A DNA stretch of 64,000 bases, taken from the NCBI RefSeq assembly GCF_019710745.1, contig NZ_JAHKJW010000025.1, forward strand, positions 56,565 through 120,564. Direction: 5' to 3'. The stretch is from Streptomyces beigongshangae (GTDB taxonomy: Bacteria; Actinomycetota; Actinomycetes; Streptomycetales; Streptomycetaceae). The position numbers were made by a program, and so were the translations under genes. Positions 17,590 through 26,543 of the stretch are shown here, piece after piece (position 1 is the stretch's first letter; every line of letters begins with the position of its first letter). The notes under the pieces were generated by a model that made no database searches, was not told the DNA's origin, and was given only the letters and a program-made list of their open reading frames with translations.

Positions 17590-17606
17590 TGGATGGCAGT
17601 CATCCA
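17590..17606. promoter_or_regulatory. Inverted repeat, candidate LysR binding site
   Basis: TGGATG and CATCCA flank the five-base spacer gcagt in the LysR/operon divergent region, about 70 bases before the operon start and 50 bases before the lysR start. Position and symmetry suit a LysR site. It is not an exact T-N11-A motif. Confidence 0.4.
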
Positions 17607-17674
17607 TGGAATCTATTTCCCTGATCACGATGACGGGTCCAGATTAGTGCCATCGCAATCAGGAGGACACGTCC

Positions 17675-18670
17675 GTGAAACCTGCACCCTCGTCCGCGCT
17701 GTTCGCGGGCTCCTTCGCCCTCAGCACGCTGTCGGCCCCGGACGGGCCGGCCTTCCCCGCCCTTGTCACTCCCGACGCCCAGGTGATCGATCTGCGCGCC
17801 GCCTTCGGCGACGACCGGCTGACCGCCCGGAATCTCCTGGAGAGCTGGGAGTCGGTGCTGCCGCGGCTGCGTACGCTGGCGGGTGACGGCGGACCGGCCC
17901 GGAAGCCGCTGGCCGACTTCCGGGCGCACGCTCCCGTCGAGCCGCGCCAGGTGTTCCAGTCGGGGGCCAACTACCGGCAGCACGTGATCGACCTGCACGT
18001 CGCCCACCGGGCCCCGGACGAGGACCGTTCCGAGGAGGAACGGCGCGCGGAAGCAGCGGAGATCATGGACCGGCGAGCGGCCGATGACCTGCCGTACGTC
18101 TTCATCGGCCTGCCGAGCGCGATCACGGGCCCCTACGACGACGTCGTGCTGCCCGCCTGGGCCGAGAAGCCGGACTGGGAGCTGGAGCTGACGGCCGTGA
18201 TCGGCCGGCCCGCCCACCAGGTGCCGGTGGAGGAGGCACTGGAGTACGTCGCCGGGTACACGATCGCCAACGATCTGACCGACCGCGCGACCGTCTTCCG
18301 CCGGGACATGCCGCAGATCGGCACGGACTGGCTGCGCAGCAAGAACGCACCCGGCTTCACGCCGCTCGGTCCGTGGATCGTCCCCGCCGAGTCGATCGCG
18401 GACCCCGGTGACCTGCGAGTGACGCTGAAGCTGAACGGCGAGACCATGCAGGACGACTCCACCAAGGACATGATCTTCGACGTGGCGCGCATGGTCGCCC
18501 ACGTCTCGCAGACCGCCCGCCTCCTCCCCGGTGACCTGGTGCTGACCGGCTCACCGGCCGGCAACGGCATGCACTGGGGACGGCTGCTGCGCGACGGAGA
18601 CGTGATGGAGGGTTCGGTCACCGGCCTCGGCGTCCAGCGCACCCGCTGTGTGGCGCAGGCGGCGTCGTGA
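17675..18670 (+). CDS. Fumarylacetoacetate-hydrolase-family protein (first gene of the catabolic operon)
   Basis: Three hundred and thirty-one residues from GTG 17675, with AGGAGG at 17661-17666. The C-terminal two thirds is the FAH fold: QVFQSGANYRQHVIDLH, then KPDWELELTAVIGRPAH with the metal-binding acidic cluster WELE, then GYTIANDLTDRA and LTGSPAGNGMHWGRLLRDGD. Family members cleave carbon-carbon bonds or hydrate 2-oxo acids such as fumarylpyruvate and meta-cleavage products. The stop overlaps the next start (GTGA), so it is co-translated with the cyclase-family gene. Confidence 0.87.
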   Translation: MKPAPSSALFAGSFALSTLSAPDGPAFPALVTPDAQVIDLRAAFGDDRLTARNLLESWESVLPRLRTLAGDGGPARKPLADFRAHAPVEPRQVFQSGANYRQHVIDLHVAHRAPDEDRSEEERRAEAAEIMDRRAADDLPYVFIGLPSAITGPYDDVVLPAWAEKPDWELELTAVIGRPAHQVPVEEALEYVAGYTIANDLTDRATVFRRDMPQIGTDWLRSKNAPGFTPLGPWIVPAESIADPGDLRVTLKLNGETMQDDSTKDMIFDVARMVAHVSQTARLLPGDLVLTGSPAGNGMHWGRLLRDGDVMEGSVTGLGVQRTRCVAQAAS

Positions 18671-19629
18671 CCCTGGACCGCCACGACCCCGAGGGCGCGA
18701 TCGCCGAGGCCGCCAAGGCGTTCTCCAACTGGGGGCGCTGGGGTGAGGACGACCGGATCGGCACACTCAACTTCCTGGACGAGGGCAAGCGACGTGAGGG
18801 CGCCGCGCTGATCCGGCGAGGCGTCAGCTTCTCCCTTTCCCAGCGCTTCGACATGGACGGCCCGCAGAAGGGCTGGCGGCGGCGCACCAACCCGGTGCAC
18901 ACCATGCTGGACACCGGCACCGACGCCGCGCTCGGCCGTCAGGGGTTCCCGCACGGGCTGGGCGGCGCCGACGACGTGATCACGATGCCGCTGCAGTGCT
19001 CCACCCAGTGGGACGGGCTCGGGCACATCTTCGACCACGGCAGGGCCTGGAACGGCCGCCCGGCCGAGCAGGTCGTCACCTCCGACGGCGACCTGGTCAC
19101 CGGCATCGAGCACATGGCGCCGCACGTCGCGGGGCGCGCCGTGCTGCTCGACGTGGGCCGCGTCGTGGGTGAGGACGGTGAGTTGCGGGACGGGTTCGCG
19201 ATCACCGAGGAGCACCTGACGGCGACGGCCGAGGCGCACCGGGTGACCGTCGGCCGAGGCGACATCGTGCTGGTCCGCACCGGGCAGCTGGCACGTGCGC
19301 GCCGCGAGGGCTGGGGCGAGTACGCCGGTGGCCCCGCCCCCGGGCTGTCGTTCACCGCGGCCGGCTGGCTGTACCGCACCGAGATCGCCGCGATCGCCAC
19401 CGACACCTGGGGCTTCGAAGTCCGTCCGAACGAGTTCGAGTACGCCTTCCAGCCGCTGCACCAGGTCGCCATCCCGAACATCGGGCTGCTGATCGGCGAG
19501 ATGTGGGACCTGGAGGCGCTCGCCGAGGACTGCGCCGACGACGGCGCGTACGCGTTCTGGCTCACCGCCGCCCCCCTGCCCGTCACCGGGGCGGTCGGCT
19601 CCCCCGTCAACCCGGTCGCCGTCAAGTGA
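18667..19629 (+). CDS. Cyclase/kynurenine-formamidase-family hydrolase
   Basis: Three hundred and twenty residues from GTG 18667. It resembles the cyclase family (metal-dependent amide or ester hydrolases): FSNWGRWGEDDRIGTLNFLD at about residues 18-37, then QCSTQWDGLGHIFDHGRAWNG. In kynurenine formamidase the metal site is HxGTHxD; this branch has STQWDGLGH instead, a common variant of the large-cyclase group. It is the second gene of the operon. It could open a lactone or hydrolyse an amide or ester intermediate. Confidence 0.83.
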   Translation: MTLDRHDPEGAIAEAAKAFSNWGRWGEDDRIGTLNFLDEGKRREGAALIRRGVSFSLSQRFDMDGPQKGWRRRTNPVHTMLDTGTDAALGRQGFPHGLGGADDVITMPLQCSTQWDGLGHIFDHGRAWNGRPAEQVVTSDGDLVTGIEHMAPHVAGRAVLLDVGRVVGEDGELRDGFAITEEHLTATAEAHRVTVGRGDIVLVRTGQLARARREGWGEYAGGPAPGLSFTAAGWLYRTEIAAIATDTWGFEVRPNEFEYAFQPLHQVAIPNIGLLIGEMWDLEALAEDCADDGAYAFWLTAAPLPVTGAVGSPVNPVAVK

Positions 19630-19653
19630 TACACGGAACAAGGGAGTTCCCCC

Positions 19654-20784
19654 ATGAGCACAGCCCGTACGGTCCTGGTGATCGGCGGCGGCGCGGCCGG
19701 CAACGCCGTGACGATCCTGCTGCGCCGCGCCGGAGTCGTCGTCGACCTGGTCGAGGCCAGGGACGACTGGAACGCCACCGCCGGCTCCGGCATCACCCTC
19801 CAGGGCAACGCCCTGCGCGTGCTGCGCGAACTCGGTGTCTGGGAGCAGGTGAAGGCATCCGGCTTCGGCTTCGGCTCGGTCGGCATCACCGCCCCTGACG
19901 GCACCGTCCTGCACGTCCAGGACGACCTGCGCACCGGCGGCGACGACCTTCCCGCCACCGTCGGTATGCAGCGCCCGCAGCTCCAGCAGATCCTCATCGA
20001 GGCCGTGCGGGCCAGTGACGCGTCGGTCCGGCTGGGCACCACCGCCGAGATCCTGGGCCAGGACGACGACGGCGTCTCCGTGCGGTTCAGCGACGGCGGC
20101 GAAGGCCGCTACGACCTGGTCATCGCCGCCGACGGCCTGGGCTCCGACACGCGGGCGGCGATCGGCATCACGGCGGAGCCCGAGCCCACCGGCATGGCCA
20201 TCTGGCGCGTCGCCGCACCCCGGCCCGCCGGTGTGACCCGTACCGACCTCGCCTACGGCGGACCGGCTTACATCTGCGGCTACTGCCCCACCAGCCCCAC
20301 CACTCTCTACGCCTATGTGGTCGAGGCCAACCGCGACCGCGCCTCCATACCCCCGCAGTCGTACGCCGACGAGATGCGCCGCCTGGCCTCCGCCTACGGG
20401 GGCTTCTGGCCGCAGATCACCGAGCACATCACCGACCCGGCGCAGGTCAACTACACCTGGTTCGACCGGCTGCTGATCGAGGGCTCCTGGCACCGCGGCC
20501 GGGTCGTGCTCATCGGTGACGCCGCGCACTGCTGCCCGCCCACCCTCGCCCAGGGTGCCGCGATGTCGATGGAGGACGCCTGGGTTCTGGCGCAGACGCT
20601 GACCGCCGCGGACACCTGGGACGACGCACTGCTCCAGGCGTACTACGAGCGGCGGATCACCCGCGTGCGGCCGGTGGTGGAGGCGTCGGTACAGATCGGG
20701 CAGTGGCAGCTCGACGGAGTACGCGACGCCGACGTGCCCGGACTGATGGCCCGCACCATGACCATGCTCCGGGAGCTGCCGTGA
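19654..20784 (+). CDS. FAD-dependent aromatic-type monooxygenase
   Basis: Three hundred and seventy-six residues from ATG 19654, with an AAGGGAG about ten bases upstream. Class A flavoprotein hydroxylase signatures: dinucleotide fold VLVIGGGAAGNAVTILLRRA (7-26), DG-type motif YDLVIAADGLGSDTR, and GRVVLIGDAAHCCPPTLAQG near residue 290. This group hydroxylates activated aromatic rings using NAD(P)H and oxygen. In the operon it should prepare the ring for cleavage by the dioxygenase two genes downstream. Confidence 0.88.
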   Translation: MSTARTVLVIGGGAAGNAVTILLRRAGVVVDLVEARDDWNATAGSGITLQGNALRVLRELGVWEQVKASGFGFGSVGITAPDGTVLHVQDDLRTGGDDLPATVGMQRPQLQQILIEAVRASDASVRLGTTAEILGQDDDGVSVRFSDGGEGRYDLVIAADGLGSDTRAAIGITAEPEPTGMAIWRVAAPRPAGVTRTDLAYGGPAYICGYCPTSPTTLYAYVVEANRDRASIPPQSYADEMRRLASAYGGFWPQITEHITDPAQVNYTWFDRLLIEGSWHRGRVVLIGDAAHCCPPTLAQGAAMSMEDAWVLAQTLTAADTWDDALLQAYYERRITRVRPVVEASVQIGQWQLDGVRDADVPGLMARTMTMLRELP

Positions 20785-21851
20785 CCGCCCTCCCGTCGCC
20801 CGGCCACCGACCCCCGTCCGGCGCTGACGCGCGCCCCTGCCCTACCGTCGACGTGCACGCCCACATCCTGCTCCCCGAGATCGAGGCGCTCGTGGCCGGC
20901 CTGCCGGGCCACGACGCAGCCAGGGAGCTGGATGTTCGGCGCAACGGCCCCGAAGCCCTCGCCGTCAGCGGTCCCATGGTCCGCAAGCGCATTCCGGAAC
21001 TGACCGACGTCGCCGCACGCCTGGAGTCGATGGACGTCCGCGGCGTGGACGTCCAGCTGGTCAGTCCCTCCCCCTCCCACTACCACTACTGGGCCGGCGC
21101 GGAGACGGCCGAGAAGGTGTACCGGCTCGCGGGCGAGGCGACGGCCGCGCACTGCGCGAAGGCACCCGACCGGCTGCACGGGCTCGGCCTCGTACCGCTC
21201 CAGCACCCGGATCTGGCGGTCCGCGCCCTCGATCACGCCCTGGAGCAGGGACTGGCCGGGGTGGAGATCTCCAGCCACGCCCCCGGCCGGGAGCTCTCGG
21301 ACCCGGCGTACGAGCCCTTCTGGTCCCGCGCCGAGGAGGCCGGCGCGGTCGTCTTCCTGCATCCCTTCGGCTGCACGCTCGACGAGCGCCTGGACCGGTG
21401 GTACCTGTCCAACACCGTCGGCCAGCCCACCGAGAACGCCGTCGCCCTCTCCCACCTCATCTTCTCCGGCGTGCTCGACCGCCATCCGGGCCTGAAGGTG
21501 CTCGCGGCCCACGGCGGTGGCTACCTGCCCACCCACATCGGCCGCTCCGACCACGCCTGGGCCACCCGCTCCGACGCGGGAGCCGGCTGCGCGCACCCGC
21601 CCAGCAGCTACCTGAAGCGCCTGTACTTCGACTCCCTCGTCCACGACCCGCACGTCCTGCGGGAGCTGGTCCGCGTCGCCGGCGCCGACCGCGTCCTGCT
21701 CGGCTCGGACTTCCCCTTCGACATGGGCACCGAGGACCCGGTCGGCGCCCTGCGCGCCGCCGGTCTGGCCGACACCGACTTCGACGCCGTACGCGGCGCG
21801 AACGCCGCCGCCCTGCTCAACCTCGCCCCCGCCTCCAGGAGGACCTCATGA
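20781..21851 (+). CDS. Amidohydrolase (ACMSD-like, TIM barrel)
   Basis: About 356 residues from GTG 20781, overlapping the previous stop (GTGA). Metal ligand motif VDVHAHILLPE is near residue 24. HPFGCTLDERLDRWYLSNTV, AAHGGGYLPTHIGRSDHAW and VLLGSDFPFDMG follow the amidohydrolase_2 pattern of ACMS decarboxylase and related aromatic-acid decarboxylases or hydrolases. It could decarboxylate or hydrolyse a ring-cleavage product. The stop overlaps the next start (ATGA). Confidence 0.87.
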   Translation: MTALPSPGHRPPSGADARPCPTVDVHAHILLPEIEALVAGLPGHDAARELDVRRNGPEALAVSGPMVRKRIPELTDVAARLESMDVRGVDVQLVSPSPSHYHYWAGAETAEKVYRLAGEATAAHCAKAPDRLHGLGLVPLQHPDLAVRALDHALEQGLAGVEISSHAPGRELSDPAYEPFWSRAEEAGAVVFLHPFGCTLDERLDRWYLSNTVGQPTENAVALSHLIFSGVLDRHPGLKVLAAHGGGYLPTHIGRSDHAWATRSDAGAGCAHPPSSYLKRLYFDSLVHDPHVLRELVRVAGADRVLLGSDFPFDMGTEDPVGALRAAGLADTDFDAVRGANAAALLNLAPASRRTS

Positions 21852-22786
21852 GCGCACGCCTGCTCACCCACCTGCGCCACGTCGACCTCGCCGTGCCCGA
21901 CTACGACAAGCAGCTCGACTTCTACGCCGGCGTCTGGGGCCTGACCAAGGTCGCCGAGGACTCCGGTGTCTCCTTCCTGGCCGCCGAGGGCTCCCCGGAG
22001 CAGTACGTCGTACGGCTGCGCGAGGCCGAGGAGAAGCGCCTCGACCTCGTCTCCTACGGCGCCGCGTCCGCCGCCGACGTCGACACCCTCGCCGAACGGC
22101 TGCTCGCCGGCGGAGTCCAGCTGATCTCGCAGCCGGGCAAGGTCGACACCCCCGGCGGCGGCTACGGCTTCCGCTTCTTCGACGTCGACGGCCGCACCAT
22201 CGAGGTCTCCGCCGACGTCGCGGCCAGGCAGCACCGCAAGATCGAGGAGAAGGAAGCCATCCCGGTCAAGCTCTCCCACGTCGTGCTCAACTCCCCCGAC
22301 CTGAACCGCACCCGCGAGTGGTACGAGCGCCACCTCGGCTTCGCGCTCTCGGACACGCTCAGCTCGCCGCACATGGGCGAGGTCATGCACTTCATGCGGA
22401 TCAGCAGCCGGCACCACTCGATGGCGCTGGCCAAGGGCCCGCACACCGCGCTGCACCACATCTCCTTCGAGATGCGCGGCATCGACGAGTACATGCGCGG
22501 CTCCGGCCGGGTGATGCGCGCCGGATTCAAGAAGGTCTGGGGCCCGGGCCGCCACATGGCGGGCGACAACACCTTCACCTACTTCCTGGACCCGCACGGC
22601 AACACCGTCGAGTACACCACCGAGCTGGAGAACCTGGACGAGGACACCTGGCACCCGCACGTCTACGACTTCTCGCAGCCCGAGGTCACCGACCAGTGGG
22701 GCACCGCCAACCCCATGAACGAACTCATCGCGAAGGAATCGTTCAACGACCCCGACCGCGGCGTGTTCATCGCCCCGCCGGTCTGA
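21848..22786 (+). CDS. Extradiol (VOC-family) ring-cleavage dioxygenase
   Basis: Three hundred and twelve residues from ATG 21848, with AGGAGG just upstream. Two glyoxalase-fold modules. The N-terminal one (LTHLRHVDLAVPDYDKQLDF) is the structural copy. The C-terminal one carries the likely Fe(II) triad: His in VKLSHVVLNSPDL, His in TALHHISFEMRG and Glu in DPHGNTVEYTTELE. Type I extradiol dioxygenases open catechol-like rings by meta cleavage. This is the last clearly intact enzyme before the operon begins to decay. Confidence 0.88.
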   Translation: MSARLLTHLRHVDLAVPDYDKQLDFYAGVWGLTKVAEDSGVSFLAAEGSPEQYVVRLREAEEKRLDLVSYGAASAADVDTLAERLLAGGVQLISQPGKVDTPGGGYGFRFFDVDGRTIEVSADVAARQHRKIEEKEAIPVKLSHVVLNSPDLNRTREWYERHLGFALSDTLSSPHMGEVMHFMRISSRHHSMALAKGPHTALHHISFEMRGIDEYMRGSGRVMRAGFKKVWGPGRHMAGDNTFTYFLDPHGNTVEYTTELENLDEDTWHPHVYDFSQPEVTDQWGTANPMNELIAKESFNDPDRGVFIAPPV

Positions 22787-22913
22787 TCCGTCCTTCTCGC
22801 ACCGGGGAGGCGGCAGTGGTGTCCACGCCCTGACTCGTGCCGCCGCGTCCCCGGCCCCTCCCACCCCTGCCCCCCACGCGGCTCCGCATCAACGACGATC
22901 GAAGGAACCCCCG

Positions 22914-23769
22914 GTGCCCCCTCGCACGGCCCCGCCGTCCCGCCGCCGGTCTGCAGACCGGCGGCGCGGCCGCCACCGTCCTGGCGATCACCCCGCCGGC
23001 CGCAGTGGCACCCCGCGCCGCGTCACGGAAGGAATCCCGCACGAAGAACCGCACGGTGGTGCATCTGCTGGACACGGCGGGCGGCACCCCGCCATGCGGC
23101 GAGCGCACGGGCCCTGCCTCCACCGTGACCGTCGGCGGCGACACCTGCCTGGTGGACTGCGGTCGGGGCGCGGTGCCCCAGTACCTGCGGGCGGGGCTGT
23201 CCGTACCGCCGCAGCCCGGCCTCGGCGGCACGGTGCGCGGAATGCGCCGAGCGGGCTCACCGGTGTCGACACTCCCCGCCTCCCCCGGGGTCCGGGGCCG
23301 AGCGACACGGTTGTTGCGGGTCCCGTCACCCGGACCGGCGCGGTGGTGACCGTCCTGGAGACCGGCACCGTGAAGATGACGGCGACCAGGATTCCGCGCG
23401 GCACCATGTCCCCTTCCCCCGTACCGGTTCGACACCGCGGACGGCTCCGTCGTCCTCCGCGCGACACCGGACGCAGCAACCGGCTCATCGCCCTGGCCCC
23501 CGACTGCGACCTGCTGGTCCACGAGGCCGTCGACGCCGCGCGGTTCGAGAAGCAGGGTCGGCCCACCGCCCTCGCCGAGCACATGCGCGAGATCCACACC
23601 GGCGTCGCCGAGGTGGGCCGGGGCGCCGCGGGGGCGCGCCAGGTGGCCCTCAGGCACCCCACACCGGCCGACCCGACCCAGTCCCCCGACGGCAAGTGGG
23701 CCACAGCGGCCCGCGTCTCCGCCCGGGCGGCCCACTACCAGGGGTCGCGTCACCGTAGGCCACGGCCTC
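22914..23769 (+). pseudogene. MBL-fold metal-dependent hydrolase, degraded
   Basis: The pieces match a secreted actinobacterial metallo-beta-lactamase-fold hydrolase (arylsulfatase/RNase Z-like) in the right order but in three frames. They are KNRTVVHLLDTAGGTPPCGE and TCLVDCGRGAVPQYLRAGLS; then VLETGTVKMTATRIPRG and RFDTADGSVVL; then LIALAPDCDLLVHEAVDAA and LAEHMREIHTGVAEVG. The whole middle, including the HxHxDH metal site, has been deleted. A start at GTG 22914 followed by an early frameshift would restore a signal peptide. No function can remain. Confidence 0.75.
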
Positions 23770-23814
23770 ATGCTCATCCCCCTCGACGGATCACCCTCCA
23801 CCAGGAGCTTCACC

Positions 23815-24786
23815 ATGCGTTTCGCCGCTTACGAACACCGGCACAGCCCCCGGGTGGCCGTCGTGCAGGACGACGTCATTCTCTTCCCGCTGCCAGGCGT
23901 CACCTCGCTCACCGCGCTCCTCGCCGAGGTTGACGGCCTGCCCGGGCTGCTCACCGCCGGCCGGGCGGCACTCGACCTCCCGCCCGGTCCGCACGTCTCC
24001 GAGGTACGGCTGCTGCCTCCGATCCGGCCCGCGTCGATACGGGACTTCGTCACCTTCGAGGAGCACGTCGAAGGAGTGCGCCGCGCCGTGGAGGGGACCG
24101 CCGGCGTTCCCGAGCAGTGGTACACGGCGCCGACCTTCTACTTCACCAATCCGCACGCGCTCTACGGCCACCGGGACGGCATCCCGGTGCCGCCCGGTTC
24201 GGACGTACTGGACTTCGAGCTGGAGGTGGGCGCGGTGATCGGCAGGGAGGGCCGGGACCTCACTCCCCAACAAGCCCGCGACCACATCGTCGGCTACACC
24301 GTGTTCAACGACTGGTCCGCGCGCGACCTGCAGGGTGCGGAAATGAAGGTCGGCCTCGGCCCCTGCAAGGGCAAGGACACCGCCACCACCCTCGGCCCCT
24401 GCCTGGTCACCGCGGACGAACTGGAGCACTACCGGGACGCCGACGGTTTCCTGCGCCTGGCCCTGAGCGCCGAGGTCAACGCCGAGAAGGTCGGCGAGGA
24501 CCTGCTGTCCAACATGAGCTGGACCTTCGAGGAGATGACCGCCTACGCCTCCCGTGGTACCCGCGTCGTACCGGGCGACGTCCTGGGCTCGGGCACCTGC
24601 GGCAACGGCGGCTGCCTGGCCGAACTGTGGGGCAGGCGCGGCGAGCAGAACCCGCCACCGCTCAGGCCCGGCGACACCGTCACCCTCACGGTGGAGGGCA
24701 TCGGCACCCTGACGAACACCGTCGTCCCCGGTCCGGAGCCCGTCCCCCTGCCTGCCGGCCGGCGCCGCAGCCGGGAGCGGCCGTGA
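23815..24786 (+). CDS. Second fumarylacetoacetate-hydrolase-family protein
   Basis: Three hundred and twenty-three residues from ATG 23815, preceded by AGGAG. Complete FAH fold: IRDFVTFEEHVEGVRRA, the metal cluster DFELEVGAVIGREGRD, YTVFNDWSARDLQ, and GDVLGSGTCGNGGCLAELWG. It differs clearly from the first FAH protein at 17.7 kb, so the two are not a recent duplication and probably act on different 2-oxo-acid intermediates. Its stop overlaps the start of the broken dehydrogenase gene (GTGA). Confidence 0.87.
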   Translation: MRFAAYEHRHSPRVAVVQDDVILFPLPGVTSLTALLAEVDGLPGLLTAGRAALDLPPGPHVSEVRLLPPIRPASIRDFVTFEEHVEGVRRAVEGTAGVPEQWYTAPTFYFTNPHALYGHRDGIPVPPGSDVLDFELEVGAVIGREGRDLTPQQARDHIVGYTVFNDWSARDLQGAEMKVGLGPCKGKDTATTLGPCLVTADELEHYRDADGFLRLALSAEVNAEKVGEDLLSNMSWTFEEMTAYASRGTRVVPGDVLGSGTCGNGGCLAELWGRRGEQNPPPLRPGDTVTLTVEGIGTLTNTVVPGPEPVPLPAGRRRSRERP

Positions 24787-25534
24787 GTGACCTGCCCCCC
24801 AAGAGGCTGCTCGGCAAGGTCGTCGTCACCGGCGCCGCCCGCGGGCAGGGCGCCGCCGAGGCCGAGGCCCTGGCCCGCGAGGGCGCCCGGGTCATTGCCA
24901 CCGACGTGACCCCCGCGGGTTGCCGCCGCCCGGACGTCAGCAGCGACGAGCAACGGGCGGAGTTGGCTGCCGAGTTGCGGGAGACGTACGGGCAGGTCCA
25001 CGGCCTGGTGAACAACGCGGGCGTCACCTGGCGCGCCCGGGTCGGTGACGTCCGGGCCGAGGACTTCGAGCGGGTGCACTCGGTCAACGTGACCGGTCCG
25101 CTGCTCGGCATCCAGCGCCTGAGCCCGCTGATGCCGCCGGGCTCCTCGATCGTCAACGTCGGCTCCTCGGCCGCGCTCACCGCCCATTACCCGGTCGCCC
25201 ACACCGCGAGCAAGTGAGGGCTGCGCGGCCTGCCGAAGACCGCCGCGCTCGAACTCGGCCCCCGTGGCATCCGGGTGAACACCGTCCATCCCGGATACAT
25301 CGAGACGCAGATGACGGCCTGCGCCGCGCCCGCCTCCCGTGCGGCCGACCTCCGGGAGACCCCGCTGGGCCGCACCGGCACCGTCGACGAGGTGGCGCCC
25401 TTGGTCGTCTTCATGCTCTCGGACGAGGCGTCGTTCTCACCGGTGCCGAGATTCCCGTGGACGGCGGTCTGACAGCGCACGGCGGGGTCAAGTCGGTGTC
25501 CGACGCCCTGCTCGCGGCCGAGGCCGGCCGATGA
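24783..25534 (+). pseudogene. Short-chain dehydrogenase with a premature stop and a frameshift
   Basis: The gene starts at GTG 24783 with GKVVVTGAARGQGAAEAEAL (cofactor motif) and runs through LVNNAGVTWRARVG to the catalytic YPVAHTASK. The next codon, normally TGG for Trp, is TGA (25215-25217). The same frame then resumes with GLRGLPKTAALELGPRGIRV and NTVHPGYIETQM. Near 25437 one base is lost; the rest (TGAEIPVDGGLTAHGG) lies in another frame, ending at 25534. Two independent lesions make it non-functional. It probably oxidised a pathway alcohol. Confidence 0.85.
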
Positions 25535-26273
25535 AGCGGCTCGACGCCCAGGTGGCCCTGATCTCCGGCCCCGCCCGCGGTCAGGGCCGGGCGGCGACCT
25601 TGCGCTCGCCGCCGAGGGCACGCCGGCCGTCGGCCGTCGGCGGGGGCCTGCTGCACGAGGAGGCTCTGGGACCCAGCACCTGGTCGCCCGCGAGGGCGGC
25701 ACGATCATCACGCCCGGTCCCCCGGACGTCACCGGCGAGGACTCCGTGCGGTCGTGGACCGGGACGGCCGTGGACCGGGACGGCCGTGGACGTGTTCGGC
25801 GGCGCCGACATCGTCCACGCCGACGCCGGGGCCGTCCGCTTCGGCGCGATCGGTTCCCAGCCCTACGAGGACTTCGCGATCACCATGCGCGCCGAATTCG
25901 TCTCGCCGCGGCTGCGTACTGGCCGCCGGTCTGACCGGCTCGCTCACCGACCCGCGCACCGCGCACGCGGTGTCCAAGAACGCACTGATCGCGCCGAGCA
26001 GGCAGCCCGCCTCGGCGGGCACCCCGTACGGCGCATGCGCCAACTGCGTCAGCCCCGCGACGACCGACACCGATGGCTCGCGCGCCGACCCGCTCGCCGA
26101 CGCCCACCGATGCGCGCCGCCGGCCGTCACATCCCGCTCGGCCGGGCCGGGCTTCCCGGCGACGTGGTCGACGCCGCCCTCTTCCCGGCCTCAGAGAAGG
26201 CCGCCTGCTCACCGGTGCCCACCTCGTCGTCGACTGCGGATGGCCTACCGCTCTGCCCGGCATCCCCACCTGA
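25531..26273 (+). pseudogene. Second short-chain dehydrogenase, heavily degraded
   Basis: It starts at ATG 25531, overlapping the stop of the previous reading frame. SDR blocks appear in order but across several frames: MKRLDAQVALISGPARGQGR, then DIVHADAGAVRFG (the NAG region), SLTDPRTAHAVSKNAL (the YxxxK region, here AHAVSK), GRHIPLGRAGLPGDVVDAAL and LTGAHLVVDCGW. A 16-base tandem duplication at about 25755-25786 is one frame-breaking event. Total length equals a normal SDR gene, so the decay is by small indels. Confidence 0.75.
25755..25786. repeat. 16-base tandem duplication
   Basis: The sequence gtggaccgggacggcc occurs twice in direct succession and is followed by a third partial start (gtggac). 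It lies within the degraded dehydrogenase gene and, being 16 bases, shifts its frame. Confidence 0.7.
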
Positions 26274-26287
26274 AAGGACACCCGCAC

Positions 26288-26353
26288 GTGAACAAGGTCT
26301 GCGGCAGTGCCGCCGAGGCGCACAGCGCGATCGGCGACATCCCGCCCCACGAG
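26288..26353 (+). pseudogene. 3-Oxoacid CoA-transferase subunit A, N-terminal stub
   Basis: From GTG 26288 the frame reads VNKVCGSAAEAHSAIGDIPP, closely like the opening of subunit A of 3-oxoadipate/3-oxoacid CoA-transferases (MNKVVxSAAEAVxDIPDG). About 22 residues in, the similarity ends and unrelated sequence follows to the esterase terminator. A CoA-transferase would fit the end of an aromatic pathway. The 3' remainder of the operon has been lost. Confidence 0.6.
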
Positions 26354-26496
26354 CACGAGACCAACCACTACGTTCAACACCAGCCTCAACCGGCGGCTGG
26401 AGTCAACCCACAGGACCTCCACCGATCCCGGACCTGTTCCTTCTCCACGCGTCACGGGTCCGCCGGCCTCACGGGTCCGCCGACGGCTCGGAGATG

Positions 26497-26537
26497 ACGG
26501 TGGAGGCACCGGCGGGGGACGCCGGTGCCTCCACCGT
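26497..26537 (-). terminator. Strong hairpin terminator for the esterase gene
   Basis: ACGGTGGAGGCACCGGC (26497-26513) pairs perfectly with GCCGGTGCCTCCACCGT (26521-26537) across a seven-base loop. It lies seven bases beyond the stop of the minus-strand esterase gene. Confidence 0.85.
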
Positions 26538-26543
26538 CCACGT

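Noticed and set aside
18133..20529. A long minus-strand frame over the catabolic genes
   Set aside because: It is antisense to three well-supported enzymes and has the composition typical of shadows in GC-rich DNA.
25215..25217. TGA after the catalytic Lys could be a selenocysteine codon
   Set aside because: The position is a Trp in relatives, no selenocysteine-type stem-loop is evident, and a separate frameshift further down already breaks the gene.
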